From the NCBI GenBank assembly GCA_017503285.1, contig JAFVTH010000023.1, forward strand, positions 1 through 64,000: a stretch of 64,000 bases of DNA, in the 5' to 3' direction. The notes beneath the pieces were generated by a model. The model was given only the letters and a program-made list of their open reading frames with translations, ran no database searches and had not been told where the DNA came from. Shown here one piece after another: positions 1 through 7,056 of this stretch (position 1 is the stretch's first letter; each line of letters starts with the position of its first letter). A program made the position numbers and the translations under genes. The stretch is from Clostridia bacterium. GTDB lineage: Bacteria > Bacillota > Clostridia > Oscillospirales > CAG-272.

Positions 1-351
1 CTGCTTGACGAGTATGGAAACTACTTTACAGGCATTAAGTACGGTCTTGTTGCAGCAGCAAAGAGCGCACAAGCAAGCGCATCAATTATTGATGCAAACG
101 GCGTAGGCGCAAATGGCTACGTTGCAGCAGTTGATTACACAGAAAGAGACTATGACCTATTTGAAATGAACCTGTTTGGCATTTCAGAGGATTACCAAGC
201 GACAGAGTTCTACTTTGGTGCTTACGTTATAGCAGACGGTCAGGTTTACTATATCCATAACGGTACAACAAACAACGAGGCACAGGCAATTACATATGAC
301 GACGTTGTTGTAATTGTAGACGCACTCGTTCCCGAAAAGGAGGAAGAATAA
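1..351 (+). CDS. C-terminal end of an unidentified protein (5' truncated)
   Basis: The reading frame is open from base 1 to a TAA at 349-351, so the window holds only the last 116 residues. The visible part is acidic and rich in Ala, Tyr and Asp, alternates short hydrophobic strands with turns (it reads like a beta-sheet-rich extracellular or adhesin-type domain), and ends in an acidic tail (KEEE). No recognisable catalytic motif or membrane segment is present. The stop overlaps the ATG of the next small gene (TAATG), so the two are almost certainly co-transcribed and translationally coupled. I do not recognise the family and give no function. Confidence 0.75.
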   Translation: MLDEYGNYFTGIKYGLVAAAKSAQASASIIDANGVGANGYVAAVDYTERDYDLFEMNLFGISEDYQATEFYFGAYVIADGQVYYIHNGTTNNEAQAITYDDVVVIVDALVPEKEEE

Positions 352-530
352 TGAAATACACAAAGCCAAGCTATAAGAATGAAATTATAGCAAGTGAAGA
401 CATTATGGACTTCTCTCAAAACAACATTAAGACAACAAACGGCACCTTTGAATATGCAACCGGCGAAAGAGATGTTAAAATCGGCACCTCAAACGCAAGC
501 ATATTTGATTTGCTTTTTCCACAGGGCTAA
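351..530 (+). CDS. 59-residue small protein, unknown
   Basis: The ATG at 351 shares its A with the stop of the upstream gene, and the AAGGAGGAAG just before it is a good ribosome-binding site. The product is 59 residues, hydrophilic, begins MKYTKPSYKNEIIASEDIMD and ends in a hydrophobic IFDLLFPQG. There is no signal peptide and no Cys. The pattern of a short basic start, a charged ExxAxEDI stretch and a small polar-residue core resembles many short clostridial peptides of unknown role, some of which are candidate peptide precursors, but no modifying enzyme is visible in the window. A strong terminator follows at once, so this is the last gene of its operon. Confidence 0.6.
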   Translation: MKYTKPSYKNEIIASEDIMDFSQNNIKTTNGTFEYATGERDVKIGTSNASIFDLLFPQG

Positions 531-533
531 AAT

Positions 534-563
534 AAAAAGCGACCAAAATTGGTCGCTTTTTTT
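534..563. terminator. Bidirectional intrinsic terminator
   Basis: A perfect stem, AAAAAGCGACCAA / TTGGTCGCTTTTT, has A-runs on one side and T-runs on the other, so it can stop transcription in both directions. It lies between the 59-residue gene (+) and the converging GH43-like gene (-), whose stop codon begins at the hairpin's edge. Confidence 0.9.
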
Positions 564-1413
564 ATTTCCAAAGCAAAGGAGCATAGGATACTGCACCCTC
601 GTGTGGCACACCGTAGCCGTTCCACCCACAGGTTGTTATATACATTTGTCCATTGTAGGTAAATATCTCCGGCGCATGGGCAAAAAGCTTGGTTATAGGC
701 TTGTTTTCCCCGTTTTCTCCATTATAAATTCCAAAGCTTCGTGGGTTCTCTGATGCAAAAACCATAGTGTTATGATAGTTTTCCTTAGAACAGTCAGTAT
801 AGGTAATAAATAGGTAGTATAGCCCCTCATGCTTTATTATAAAGGGAGATTCCATAGCGCCCCAAGCAGGGTTTAGCTCTGAGTCGGGTCCGGAGGTTAG
901 CGCGTAGCCCTCAAAATACCAGTCAAGTAAATTTTCAGACCTGTAAAGACTAACACAGCTTTTCTTATCCTTAGTGCCCACAATATACATAAGAAAGCTG
1001 CCGTCATCAAGCCTTAAAACAAAATGATCGCGCAAGGAGGCAAGCGGTGGTTCTCCGTGTAGTCTAACTGCGTAATTATTCCACTCATACATATCAAAGG
1101 AAATTGAAAGCTTAGTAGGGGACGGACCATATAGCATATAGTAATATCCACCCTCGGAAATAACACAGGGCGCCCATGCAAGCTCGCCTCTGTCAATAAC
1201 TCGCCATTGCTCCTTTAATGGTGCGTCAAGATTTTCTCCCACGCCGTGTGCAAAATATCTTTCATTTGGCGCACCACCAAGAAAGCTGGTTATACCAAAA
1301 AGATGTATTTTCCCGTTCTCGTCATAAGCGATAGAATGGTCGTTTACGTAGTTGCCTTGCTCCGTAGGCTTAAAAAGTATCTTGTAATCTCCACCAATAT
1401 ATGGTATTTTCAT
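562..1413 (-). CDS. GH43-like five-bladed beta-propeller glycoside hydrolase
   Basis: This 283-residue protein has no signal peptide and is therefore cytoplasmic. Repeated blade-like strands are visible. The three acidic positions expected of the GH43/GH32 fold are D25 (NDHSIAY), D129 (RDHFVLRL) and E188 (WGAMESPF), at the spacing usual for GH43 (base, pKa modulator, acid). The probable role is removal of arabinose, xylose or related sugars from imported oligosaccharides; the exact substrate cannot be read. Its ATG overlaps the TAA of the upstream GH43 gene (TAATG), so the two form a tight two-gene operon. The short length means there is no accessory carbohydrate-binding domain. A GH32/GH68-type relative of the same fold is the main alternative. 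Confidence 0.7.
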   Translation of the reverse strand: MKIPYIGGDYKILFKPTEQGNYVNDHSIAYDENGKIHLFGITSFLGGAPNERYFAHGVGENLDAPLKEQWRVIDRGELAWAPCVISEGGYYYMLYGPSPTKLSISFDMYEWNNYAVRLHGEPPLASLRDHFVLRLDDGSFLMYIVGTKDKKSCVSLYRSENLLDWYFEGYALTSGPDSELNPAWGAMESPFIIKHEGLYYLFITYTDCSKENYHNTMVFASENPRSFGIYNGENGENKPITKLFAHAPEIFTYNGQMYITTCGWNGYGVPHEGAVSYAPLLWK

Positions 1414-2864
1414 TACTTTATCTCCAATTCAATAATATCCAAAAGCCCATTTCCCACATATATAAAATAAAGAGGAAAGTTGCCACTTATATCTATATCA
1501 CAGTAAGCATATCTCCAGCCCTCACTTGGCGCAATATCAATCCTGCCGGCTAAGGTGTCCCCACACATAATTTTTAGCGTTCCGTTGGGGGACGTGTGGC
1601 AATTTCGGTATTTTACTCCTATCCTTGTCCTACCCAAAAAATGAAAATATTTGTATCCAATTAAGGTGTTATCCCCAATCTCGCAAATAAAGCGTTCTCC
1701 ATTTTTGGAAATAATATGTGGCAAGCACATATCAGTGCATTGTCCCTGTGGCATATTACCGTTTGTTAGATTGCAGCAAATAATAGCAGGGAACACTCCT
1801 TTTTTAAGTGGTCCGCCATTTAGCCCACAGCTTGTCATCTCCACCTGTGGAATAGTGCCGTCATTTTTTATCTCAATTTTTTCAGCACAAGCCTGTCGAG
1901 AAAGCTCCCTCTTGGTTGTATGCCTGTGATAAAAAACATACCACTCCCCATTGATAAGCTCAATACTGCCGTGGTTGTTGCCGGTTCGGTTTAGCCTGTC
2001 CTTAGGCAGTCTGCCGCCATATCCAATATCTCCGTTAGAAACAATAGTGCCGCCAAACTTAAAATCCCTGTCCGGGAAAGAGCTTGTTGCATAGCAAAGC
2101 TCGTTACAGTTAAATGAGGAGTATATAAAGTAGTATTTATTTCCTACCTTTCGCATGGAGCTTGCCTCAAAAAACTCGTGTCCCTCAAAATCCGTGCCTG
2201 TAAAATCCCTTGTCAAAATCCTTTTTGGCTCAGCCTTTACAGTTATCATATCCGAGCAAAGCTCAGCGCAAAACGGACCCATAATTCCGTCTGGATGCCT
2301 GTCAATTTCCTCTTTTGTTTTCTTGGAAATCGAGTATAGCCTTTCATACATTTCCTTACCACAATAGTCACGCTCAAAGGGCCACCACATACCATAGTAA
2401 AGCCTTATTGTGCCTTGGTCGTTCATAACGGCAGGGTCAAACAAAATACCGTAGTCAAATAGTGAGCCGTCCTGCCACCTTAAATGACCCAAAAACTCAA
2501 ATTCACCCGAGGGAGTGTCGCATTTTGCCACACTTATAACAAAGCTACAATCCGGATAATCATTAGCCAAGGAGTAGTAAAGATAGTATTTTCCGTCGTT
2601 TCCTCTAACCACATCGGGAGCATACATGTACTTGTATTTTTCATAAAGAGGGTCCTTGCTTGCAGAGTAAATAACCCCCTCATATCTCCAGTCTGTAAGG
2701 TCGTATATTGAGGCAGAGTAGGTTACATAATCAAGCATACAAAAGGATGTGCCGTTTTCCTTGTCGTGAGAGCCGTAAATATAAACCCTGTCCCCAAAAA
2801 CATGTGGCTCACCATCCGGTACATATTCATCAAGTGGTAAAAATGGATTAAATACCTGTGCCAT
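1413..2864 (-). CDS. GH43 family beta-xylosidase / arabinofuranosidase-like enzyme
   Basis: The product is 483 residues. I chose the ATG at 2864 (MAQVFNPFLPLDEY) over an ATG nine codons upstream, because TAAGGAGGAAGG sits directly before it and the longer start falls next to the -10. The N-terminal 310 residues form a GH43 propeller with the usual VPDGEPHVFGDRVYIYGSHD opening (D17 as catalytic base), LFDPAVM (pKa modulator) and FFEASSMRK (catalytic acid Glu). Residues from about 350 to the end look like a CBM6-type beta-sandwich. There is no signal peptide, so the enzyme acts inside the cell on imported xylan- or arabinan-derived oligosaccharides. It is the first gene of the operon with the smaller GH43-like gene downstream. 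Confidence 0.85.
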   Translation of the reverse strand: MAQVFNPFLPLDEYVPDGEPHVFGDRVYIYGSHDKENGTSFCMLDYVTYSASIYDLTDWRYEGVIYSASKDPLYEKYKYMYAPDVVRGNDGKYYLYYSLANDYPDCSFVISVAKCDTPSGEFEFLGHLRWQDGSLFDYGILFDPAVMNDQGTIRLYYGMWWPFERDYCGKEMYERLYSISKKTKEEIDRHPDGIMGPFCAELCSDMITVKAEPKRILTRDFTGTDFEGHEFFEASSMRKVGNKYYFIYSSFNCNELCYATSSFPDRDFKFGGTIVSNGDIGYGGRLPKDRLNRTGNNHGSIELINGEWYVFYHRHTTKRELSRQACAEKIEIKNDGTIPQVEMTSCGLNGGPLKKGVFPAIICCNLTNGNMPQGQCTDMCLPHIISKNGERFICEIGDNTLIGYKYFHFLGRTRIGVKYRNCHTSPNGTLKIMCGDTLAGRIDIAPSEGWRYAYCDIDISGNFPLYFIYVGNGLLDIIELEIK

Positions 2865-2889
2865 ACCTTCCTCCTTAGTCGTTTTTATC

Positions 2890-2919
2890 ATTTTATCACA
2901 TATAAGACCCTATGTTCAA
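2890..2919 (-). promoter_or_regulatory. Predicted sigma-A promoter of the GH43 operon
   Basis: On the minus strand, -35 TTGAAC (2914-2919) and -10 TAAAAT (2890-2895) are 18 bp apart and lie just upstream of the GH43 start at 2864. Confidence 0.6.
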
Positions 2920-2927
2920 TACAAATC

Positions 2928-2956
2928 TTGCAAAAAAGTATAACTTATGTTATACT
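2928..2956 (+). promoter_or_regulatory. Predicted sigma-A promoter of the serine hydrolase gene
   Basis: TTGCAA (2928-2933), a 17-bp spacer and TATACT (2951-2956). The gene's AAGGAG ribosome-binding site follows at 2978-2983. The promoter is back-to-back with the GH43 promoter. Confidence 0.75.
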
Positions 2957-2989
2957 AACTATGTAGATTTCCTAACTAAGGAGTAAAAA

Positions 2990-4123
2990 ATGGATTTTTC
3001 AAAGCTAACTAAATTACTTGACGAAATGCCAAAGCGTGGCATTCCATTTATGGATTTGGTTGTCACAAAGGACGGCAAAGAGGTATATAGACATCTGGTT
3101 GGCAATTCCGATTACGAAAACAAAAAGCCCCTTGAAAGGACAGACCTGTACTGGCTATATTCAGGCACTAAGGTTGTTACCTGCACCTGTGCGCTTCAGC
3201 TTGTTGAAAGAGGGCTTATTTCCCTTGATGACCCTGTATACAAATATCTGCCTGCCTTCAAAAATTTAAGGGTTAGACAGACACAGGGTGGACCAAAGCC
3301 TGCAAAAAATGTTATGACAATAGAGCATCTTTTTACAATGACCAGCGGTATTGGTCAAGACCACGAAAGCTCTCGCGAGTTCTATGTCGCAATGGGTAAT
3401 CCTAATCTTAACACAGCAGATATTGTCAGCGCCTTTGCAACAGTTCCGCTTTACTTTGAGCCGGGCACTCACTACCAATACGGCTTTTCTCACGATGTGC
3501 TTGCTGCCGTTGTTGAGGTTGCCTCCGGTATGAGATTTTCTGAGTACGTAAAGAAGAATATTATTGAGCCTCTTGGTATGAGGGATACAGGCTTTTTTAT
3601 GTCCGAGGAGCAGAAAAAGCGTACCGCCGCATGCTTTGCCTACAACAACGCAAAGGGTAGCAGTGTGCCAATTCCAAACCACAATCTTTTTTCAATGGCA
3701 CCAAATTACGATAGCGGTGGGGCTGGGCTTTTCTCCTGTGCTGACGACTACATTAAGCTCCTTACTGTTTTAGCAAACGGTGGCACAACCGAGGATGGTG
3801 TCACAATTCTTAAGGACGAAACCATAAGAAAAATGGGCGAGAACCACCTGTGCGACGACGCTCTTGTGGACTTTGTAAACGGCAGGCTCCACGGCTACGG
3901 CTGGGGACTTTGTGGCAGAGTGCATATCAATCCCTTTATGTCTCTTTCCAAATCCGCCGTTGGAGAGTTTGGCTGGGACGGTATGGCAGGCTGCTTTGGT
4001 ATGGTTGACAGAGAAAACAGGGTTGCCGCCTTCTATGGCATGCAGGTTATTAGCTGTTCATATTCCTACATTATTTTACAGCCACTTATAAGAAACCTTA
4101 TTTACGAGGGCTTAAATTCATAA
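2990..4123 (+). CDS. Beta-lactamase-fold serine hydrolase (class C / PF00144 family)
   Basis: This 377-residue cytoplasmic protein has the catalytic S-x-x-K tetrad as S58-G-T-K61 (LYSGTKVVTC), followed by the helix LVERGLISLDDPVYKYLPAF typical of this family. The second motif region reads HYQYGFSHDVLAAVVE, where YGF replaces the usual Y-x-N. The third motif is in FGWDGMAGCFG near residue 325. Members of this family hydrolyse esters, D-amino-acid peptides or beta-lactams. With no signal peptide and a position among glycan genes, an intracellular esterase (for example a deacetylase acting on sugars) is more likely than resistance, but that is inference. It is a single-gene unit with its own promoter and terminator. 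Confidence 0.8.
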   Translation: MDFSKLTKLLDEMPKRGIPFMDLVVTKDGKEVYRHLVGNSDYENKKPLERTDLYWLYSGTKVVTCTCALQLVERGLISLDDPVYKYLPAFKNLRVRQTQGGPKPAKNVMTIEHLFTMTSGIGQDHESSREFYVAMGNPNLNTADIVSAFATVPLYFEPGTHYQYGFSHDVLAAVVEVASGMRFSEYVKKNIIEPLGMRDTGFFMSEEQKKRTAACFAYNNAKGSSVPIPNHNLFSMAPNYDSGGAGLFSCADDYIKLLTVLANGGTTEDGVTILKDETIRKMGENHLCDDALVDFVNGRLHGYGWGLCGRVHINPFMSLSKSAVGEFGWDGMAGCFGMVDRENRVAAFYGMQVISCSYSYIILQPLIRNLIYEGLNS

Positions 4124-4126
4124 AAA

Positions 4127-4160
4127 AATAAGACTGCGATGCTATTCGCAGTCTTTTTTA
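4127..4160. terminator. Bidirectional intrinsic terminator
   Basis: Stem GACTGCGA (4132-4139) / TCGCAGTC (4146-4153), with A-rich and T-rich flanks. It serves the serine hydrolase (+) and the converging CrtO-like gene (-). Confidence 0.85.
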
Positions 4161-4699
4161 TTTTTTCTTTCAAGCCTTTCTATATACCTTACAAGCTTTG
4201 GCCTGTTATATCTTTGCATTATGACAAAAATTAGGTCAAAAAGTGAAGCGCAAACAGCTGTTATAATAAACACAGCAGGCTCTCCAAATGGAATTATAAA
4301 TAGCATGGAAAGCAAGCTAAATACAATAATTACCTCATGGACAATCTCTGCCTGCGCCGTTGCCATAGCAATTTCCTGCCAGGTGTGCTTGCTTTTATCA
4401 AAGGTGTCGGGAGAGTAGGTGGGTATATGCTTGCCCCAACGCCTAACTCTAAGTAGCTTATAAATGCAGCCCTCGAATTTTCTTTCTCTGAACCACCATA
4501 AATTATAGTCAATCTTATTTTTGAAAATAAGGTTAATAACAAAGCCCACCAAAAGGCGCATTGCAAAATGGTAGAGCGTAACCCCCACGCTAATTAATAC
4601 GGCAAGCAAGGTGCTATTTGGCACAAAATAATACCAAATAAACAGCCCGCAAAAGACAGCCGATAGCAGGGCGGTAATAATTTTCATTCCCCTTGCCAT
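4142..4699 (-). CDS. CrtO-like membrane acyltransferase family protein
   Basis: The product is 185 residues with about four hydrophobic helices (roughly 6-27, 32-55, 122-142, 143-160). The block WWFRERKFEGCIYKLLRVRRWGK, the ATAQAEIVHE segment and the C-terminal IMQRYNRPKL match the layout of the staphylococcal CrtO family (glycosyl-4,4'-diaponeurosporenoate acyltransferase), whose members carry QRYNRPRL near the C-terminus. No carotenoid genes are nearby, so the substrate is probably another glycolipid and the staphyloxanthin name should not be taken literally. It starts one base after the stop of the GH78-like gene, in the same operon. The role beyond 'integral membrane acyltransferase-like' is inference. 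Confidence 0.65.
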   Translation of the reverse strand: MARGMKIITALLSAVFCGLFIWYYFVPNSTLLAVLISVGVTLYHFAMRLLVGFVINLIFKNKIDYNLWWFRERKFEGCIYKLLRVRRWGKHIPTYSPDTFDKSKHTWQEIAMATAQAEIVHEVIIVFSLLSMLFIIPFGEPAVFIITAVCASLFDLIFVIMQRYNRPKLVRYIERLERKNKKDCE

Positions 4700-4700
4700 A

Positions 4701-6818
4701 TTATTTGTCCTCTATGTATCCAAGATAGTCAAGCCAAATCAGTACATGTGAGGCAAAGCCGTGGTTACAGCTAGCGCCCGCTGTGTCGTTTTCCCAAAGC
4801 GTGCCTGTTTCCCTTGCCATATAATCAAAATAGCCACGGATATCTGTATCAAGCCTTTCCTTAAGCCCTGCACGCATGAGCAAATCACACCTTAAATAGT
4901 TGCCTATAAACGCATTTGAAAAATAAATGTCTTTCCATTTGTTGCTTTGCTTTCTTTGCGCACCAAAGTCGTTTACAAGGGTGTCCCAAAGCTCCTTATC
5001 CGTCTCAAAGTCAGCAACACCGGTATAAAAGGCATAGTATTGACAGGTTTCTGTTTGCTTTCCTGTTAAGGTTGCCTTGCCGTCGCTATCTATTGTTGCA
5101 TTGTCGCAGAAGAATAAATTTGGTCTTGCCTCACGCCTTATTATATCCTTAAGAGCCTCAGCCTCGGAAATAAGGCTTGGGTCATCATAAAGCTTGCCAA
5201 TGGTCCTTTTGAAAAGAGAATAAAGCATATTTGTCGGATAGTTTATATCCTGTGTTAGATTGTTGCATTCACTCCACTCAACAAAAATCCAACCCTTTAG
5301 CTTAGTTAAAAGCCCACGGTCGTTTTCAAACCCACGGAAATACTTAAGCAGGCTATAAATCCTGTCCCTCATAGAGGAAACAAAATCTATATCCCCGGTT
5401 CTTTCTAGATATTCCCCAAGCTCAATTACATACCACATAGCCCAGTTAGGTATAAAGTTGCCGTCTGGATGGTCAGCAGGGTAGCACATAGGTATCATGC
5501 CCTCTGGTACAAGTGGATATTGTGGATTCATAACAAAGTTAGAAAGAAACGAATGCTCAACACGGCTCTTACCGGTTAGAAAATGCTCAACACGTGATGT
5601 AAAAAAGCTATCACAAAGCCAGCCGGCACGCTCCCTCGATGGGCAGTCCATATAAATATCGTAGGTGTTTTGCTTAAATGTGTTTACACCGGCCTCGTAA
5701 ATTCTCTTAATCTGTGGGTCTGCGTTGGATTTCAAGCGCTTTTTAATTTCACAGTCGTTAAATTCAGTAAGCACAAGCCCAGCCTTACTAATTTTTATTT
5801 CCCCACCTAAGGAAATTATGCTCATATACTTAAAGGTATAAGGCTCTGCTGTCAAAAGGGTGTATTTGCCCACACCCAGCTTGTAGCCGATTATGTTTAC
5901 ACATTCCAAACGTGCGTAGTCAACCCTGCCATTTGTCAAAACCTCATCAAAGCTAAGAAGCAGCAAGGTGTCCCTTGCGCACTCAACCTCAAGCCTTACA
6001 AAGCCGGTTAGGTTTGCACGCATTTCAAATGTAGCATACTCATCCGTTTTAAGCTCCCGGGATGGCACTTTATCTGCCTTAATAAAGTCGTATTTATCTA
6101 AAATTCCGGTAAGTGAAAGCTCAATATTTTCCGGTAAAAATCCGTGATAGCTTTTGCCTATACCATCAAGCCACCAAGGGGAAAAGTGGCGGGGAGTGTG
6201 GCTAATTTCAACTTTTCCACACTCAATATACCTAGTGCTTTCCTCGTAGGGCGAGCTGGGATAGCTGACCTCACGCTCAATAAAGCTATCAATGGATAGT
6301 GTGTCAAGCTCAAGGGGACTTGAAAAATCAAATTCAAGTGGCTTTTTCTTGGTAAAATCATAAACATCACAAAAGGTTCTCTGAAAAGCATACCTTTCAA
6401 CATATTGTAGCCTTTGCTCATATAAATAGCATTGCCAAGCATCCGTGCCGGAGGCTAAAAAACACTCGTTTCCGTCAGTTAGCTCAGCCACAAAGAAAGC
6501 AGGCTGATTGATTAGATAAAAGTTGTTACAATGATAGCCGTAAACTAAAACAACAATCCTGTTTTCCTTTTTGGAGAGATATTTTTCAATAGGTAGTCTG
6601 TCAACGCGGTAGAACCCATGCCCGGCTCTTGCAGGACCGTGAAAAACGAAGGTGTTGTTTATAAACACCTGGTAGCTATTTTGAGCAGTTATGTTCAAAA
6701 ACGTGTTCTTACCAGGCTTTACCGTGGCAGTAAATAGGGCAGCACGGTTCATCTCTCCAATAAGCGCCCTTGGCCAAACGGGCTTTGCCTTTGTAAAGCT
6801 TGTTTTCTTAAATAGCAT
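4701..6818 (-). CDS. GH78-type alpha-L-rhamnosidase-like protein
   Basis: The protein is 705 residues with no signal peptide. The N-terminal ~330 residues are beta-rich (jelly-roll domains: SYQVFINNTFVFHGPAR, FEMRANLTGFVRLEVE). The second half is an (alpha/alpha)6-barrel-like region. The motif MDCPSRERAGWLCD corresponds to the GH78 signature DCPQRDERLGW, which carries catalytic acidic residues; here the second acidic position is shifted (RERAG in place of RDERLG). The C-terminal TLWEND...CNHGFAS matches the family's TLWE/NHYxF region. It probably releases rhamnose from imported oligosaccharides. The first gene of a two-gene operon with the CrtO-like protein, it has GGGAG before its ATG. Confidence 0.8.
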   Translation of the reverse strand: MLFKKTSFTKAKPVWPRALIGEMNRAALFTATVKPGKNTFLNITAQNSYQVFINNTFVFHGPARAGHGFYRVDRLPIEKYLSKKENRIVVLVYGYHCNNFYLINQPAFFVAELTDGNECFLASGTDAWQCYLYEQRLQYVERYAFQRTFCDVYDFTKKKPLEFDFSSPLELDTLSIDSFIEREVSYPSSPYEESTRYIECGKVEISHTPRHFSPWWLDGIGKSYHGFLPENIELSLTGILDKYDFIKADKVPSRELKTDEYATFEMRANLTGFVRLEVECARDTLLLLSFDEVLTNGRVDYARLECVNIIGYKLGVGKYTLLTAEPYTFKYMSIISLGGEIKISKAGLVLTEFNDCEIKKRLKSNADPQIKRIYEAGVNTFKQNTYDIYMDCPSRERAGWLCDSFFTSRVEHFLTGKSRVEHSFLSNFVMNPQYPLVPEGMIPMCYPADHPDGNFIPNWAMWYVIELGEYLERTGDIDFVSSMRDRIYSLLKYFRGFENDRGLLTKLKGWIFVEWSECNNLTQDINYPTNMLYSLFKRTIGKLYDDPSLISEAEALKDIIRREARPNLFFCDNATIDSDGKATLTGKQTETCQYYAFYTGVADFETDKELWDTLVNDFGAQRKQSNKWKDIYFSNAFIGNYLRCDLLMRAGLKERLDTDIRGYFDYMARETGTLWENDTAGASCNHGFASHVLIWLDYLGYIEDK

Positions 6819-6850
6819 TGATAATTCTCCCTTGCTTGGTTGTTACAATT

Positions 6851-6884
6851 ATTATATCATAAAAGCAAACGCTTTGGCGTTTGC
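6851..6884 (-). promoter_or_regulatory. Extended -10 promoter overlapped by a palindromic operator-like site
   Basis: On the minus strand, TATAAT (6851-6856) is preceded by TGA (extended -10) and has no good -35. The -35 and spacer positions are covered by a perfect 7-bp-arm palindrome GCAAACG-CTTTGG-CGTTTGC (6865-6884). A second short inverted repeat (ACGTC-GTAA-GACGT) lies at 6886-6899. The placement suggests control of the GH78 operon by a LacI-type or similar dimeric regulator; no such regulator gene is in the window. Confidence 0.5.
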
Positions 6885-6998
6885 AACGTCGTAAGACGTA
6901 GCTTTTTAAGGCTTAGGCGCAAAAAAGCCCTTTAGCCATTATTGATGTAAGGTAATTTTATTATACCATTCAAATACAACAAAATCAATATAACACCA

Positions 6999-7027
6999 TT
7001 GAAATATCATACTTAAAATGTTATAAT
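6999..7027 (+). promoter_or_regulatory. Predicted sigma-A promoter of the ABC-F gene
   Basis: TTGAAA (6999-7004), a 17-bp spacer and TATAAT (7022-7027). GGAGGG follows shortly before the ATG at 7057. Confidence 0.8.
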
Positions 7028-7056
7028 ATAGCCATTACTGTGGCAAGGAGGGAAAT

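Noticed and set aside
4142..4699. Carotenoid (staphyloxanthin) biosynthesis
   Set aside because: Only the CrtO-like family member is present; no desaturase, synthase or glycosyltransferase genes surround it.
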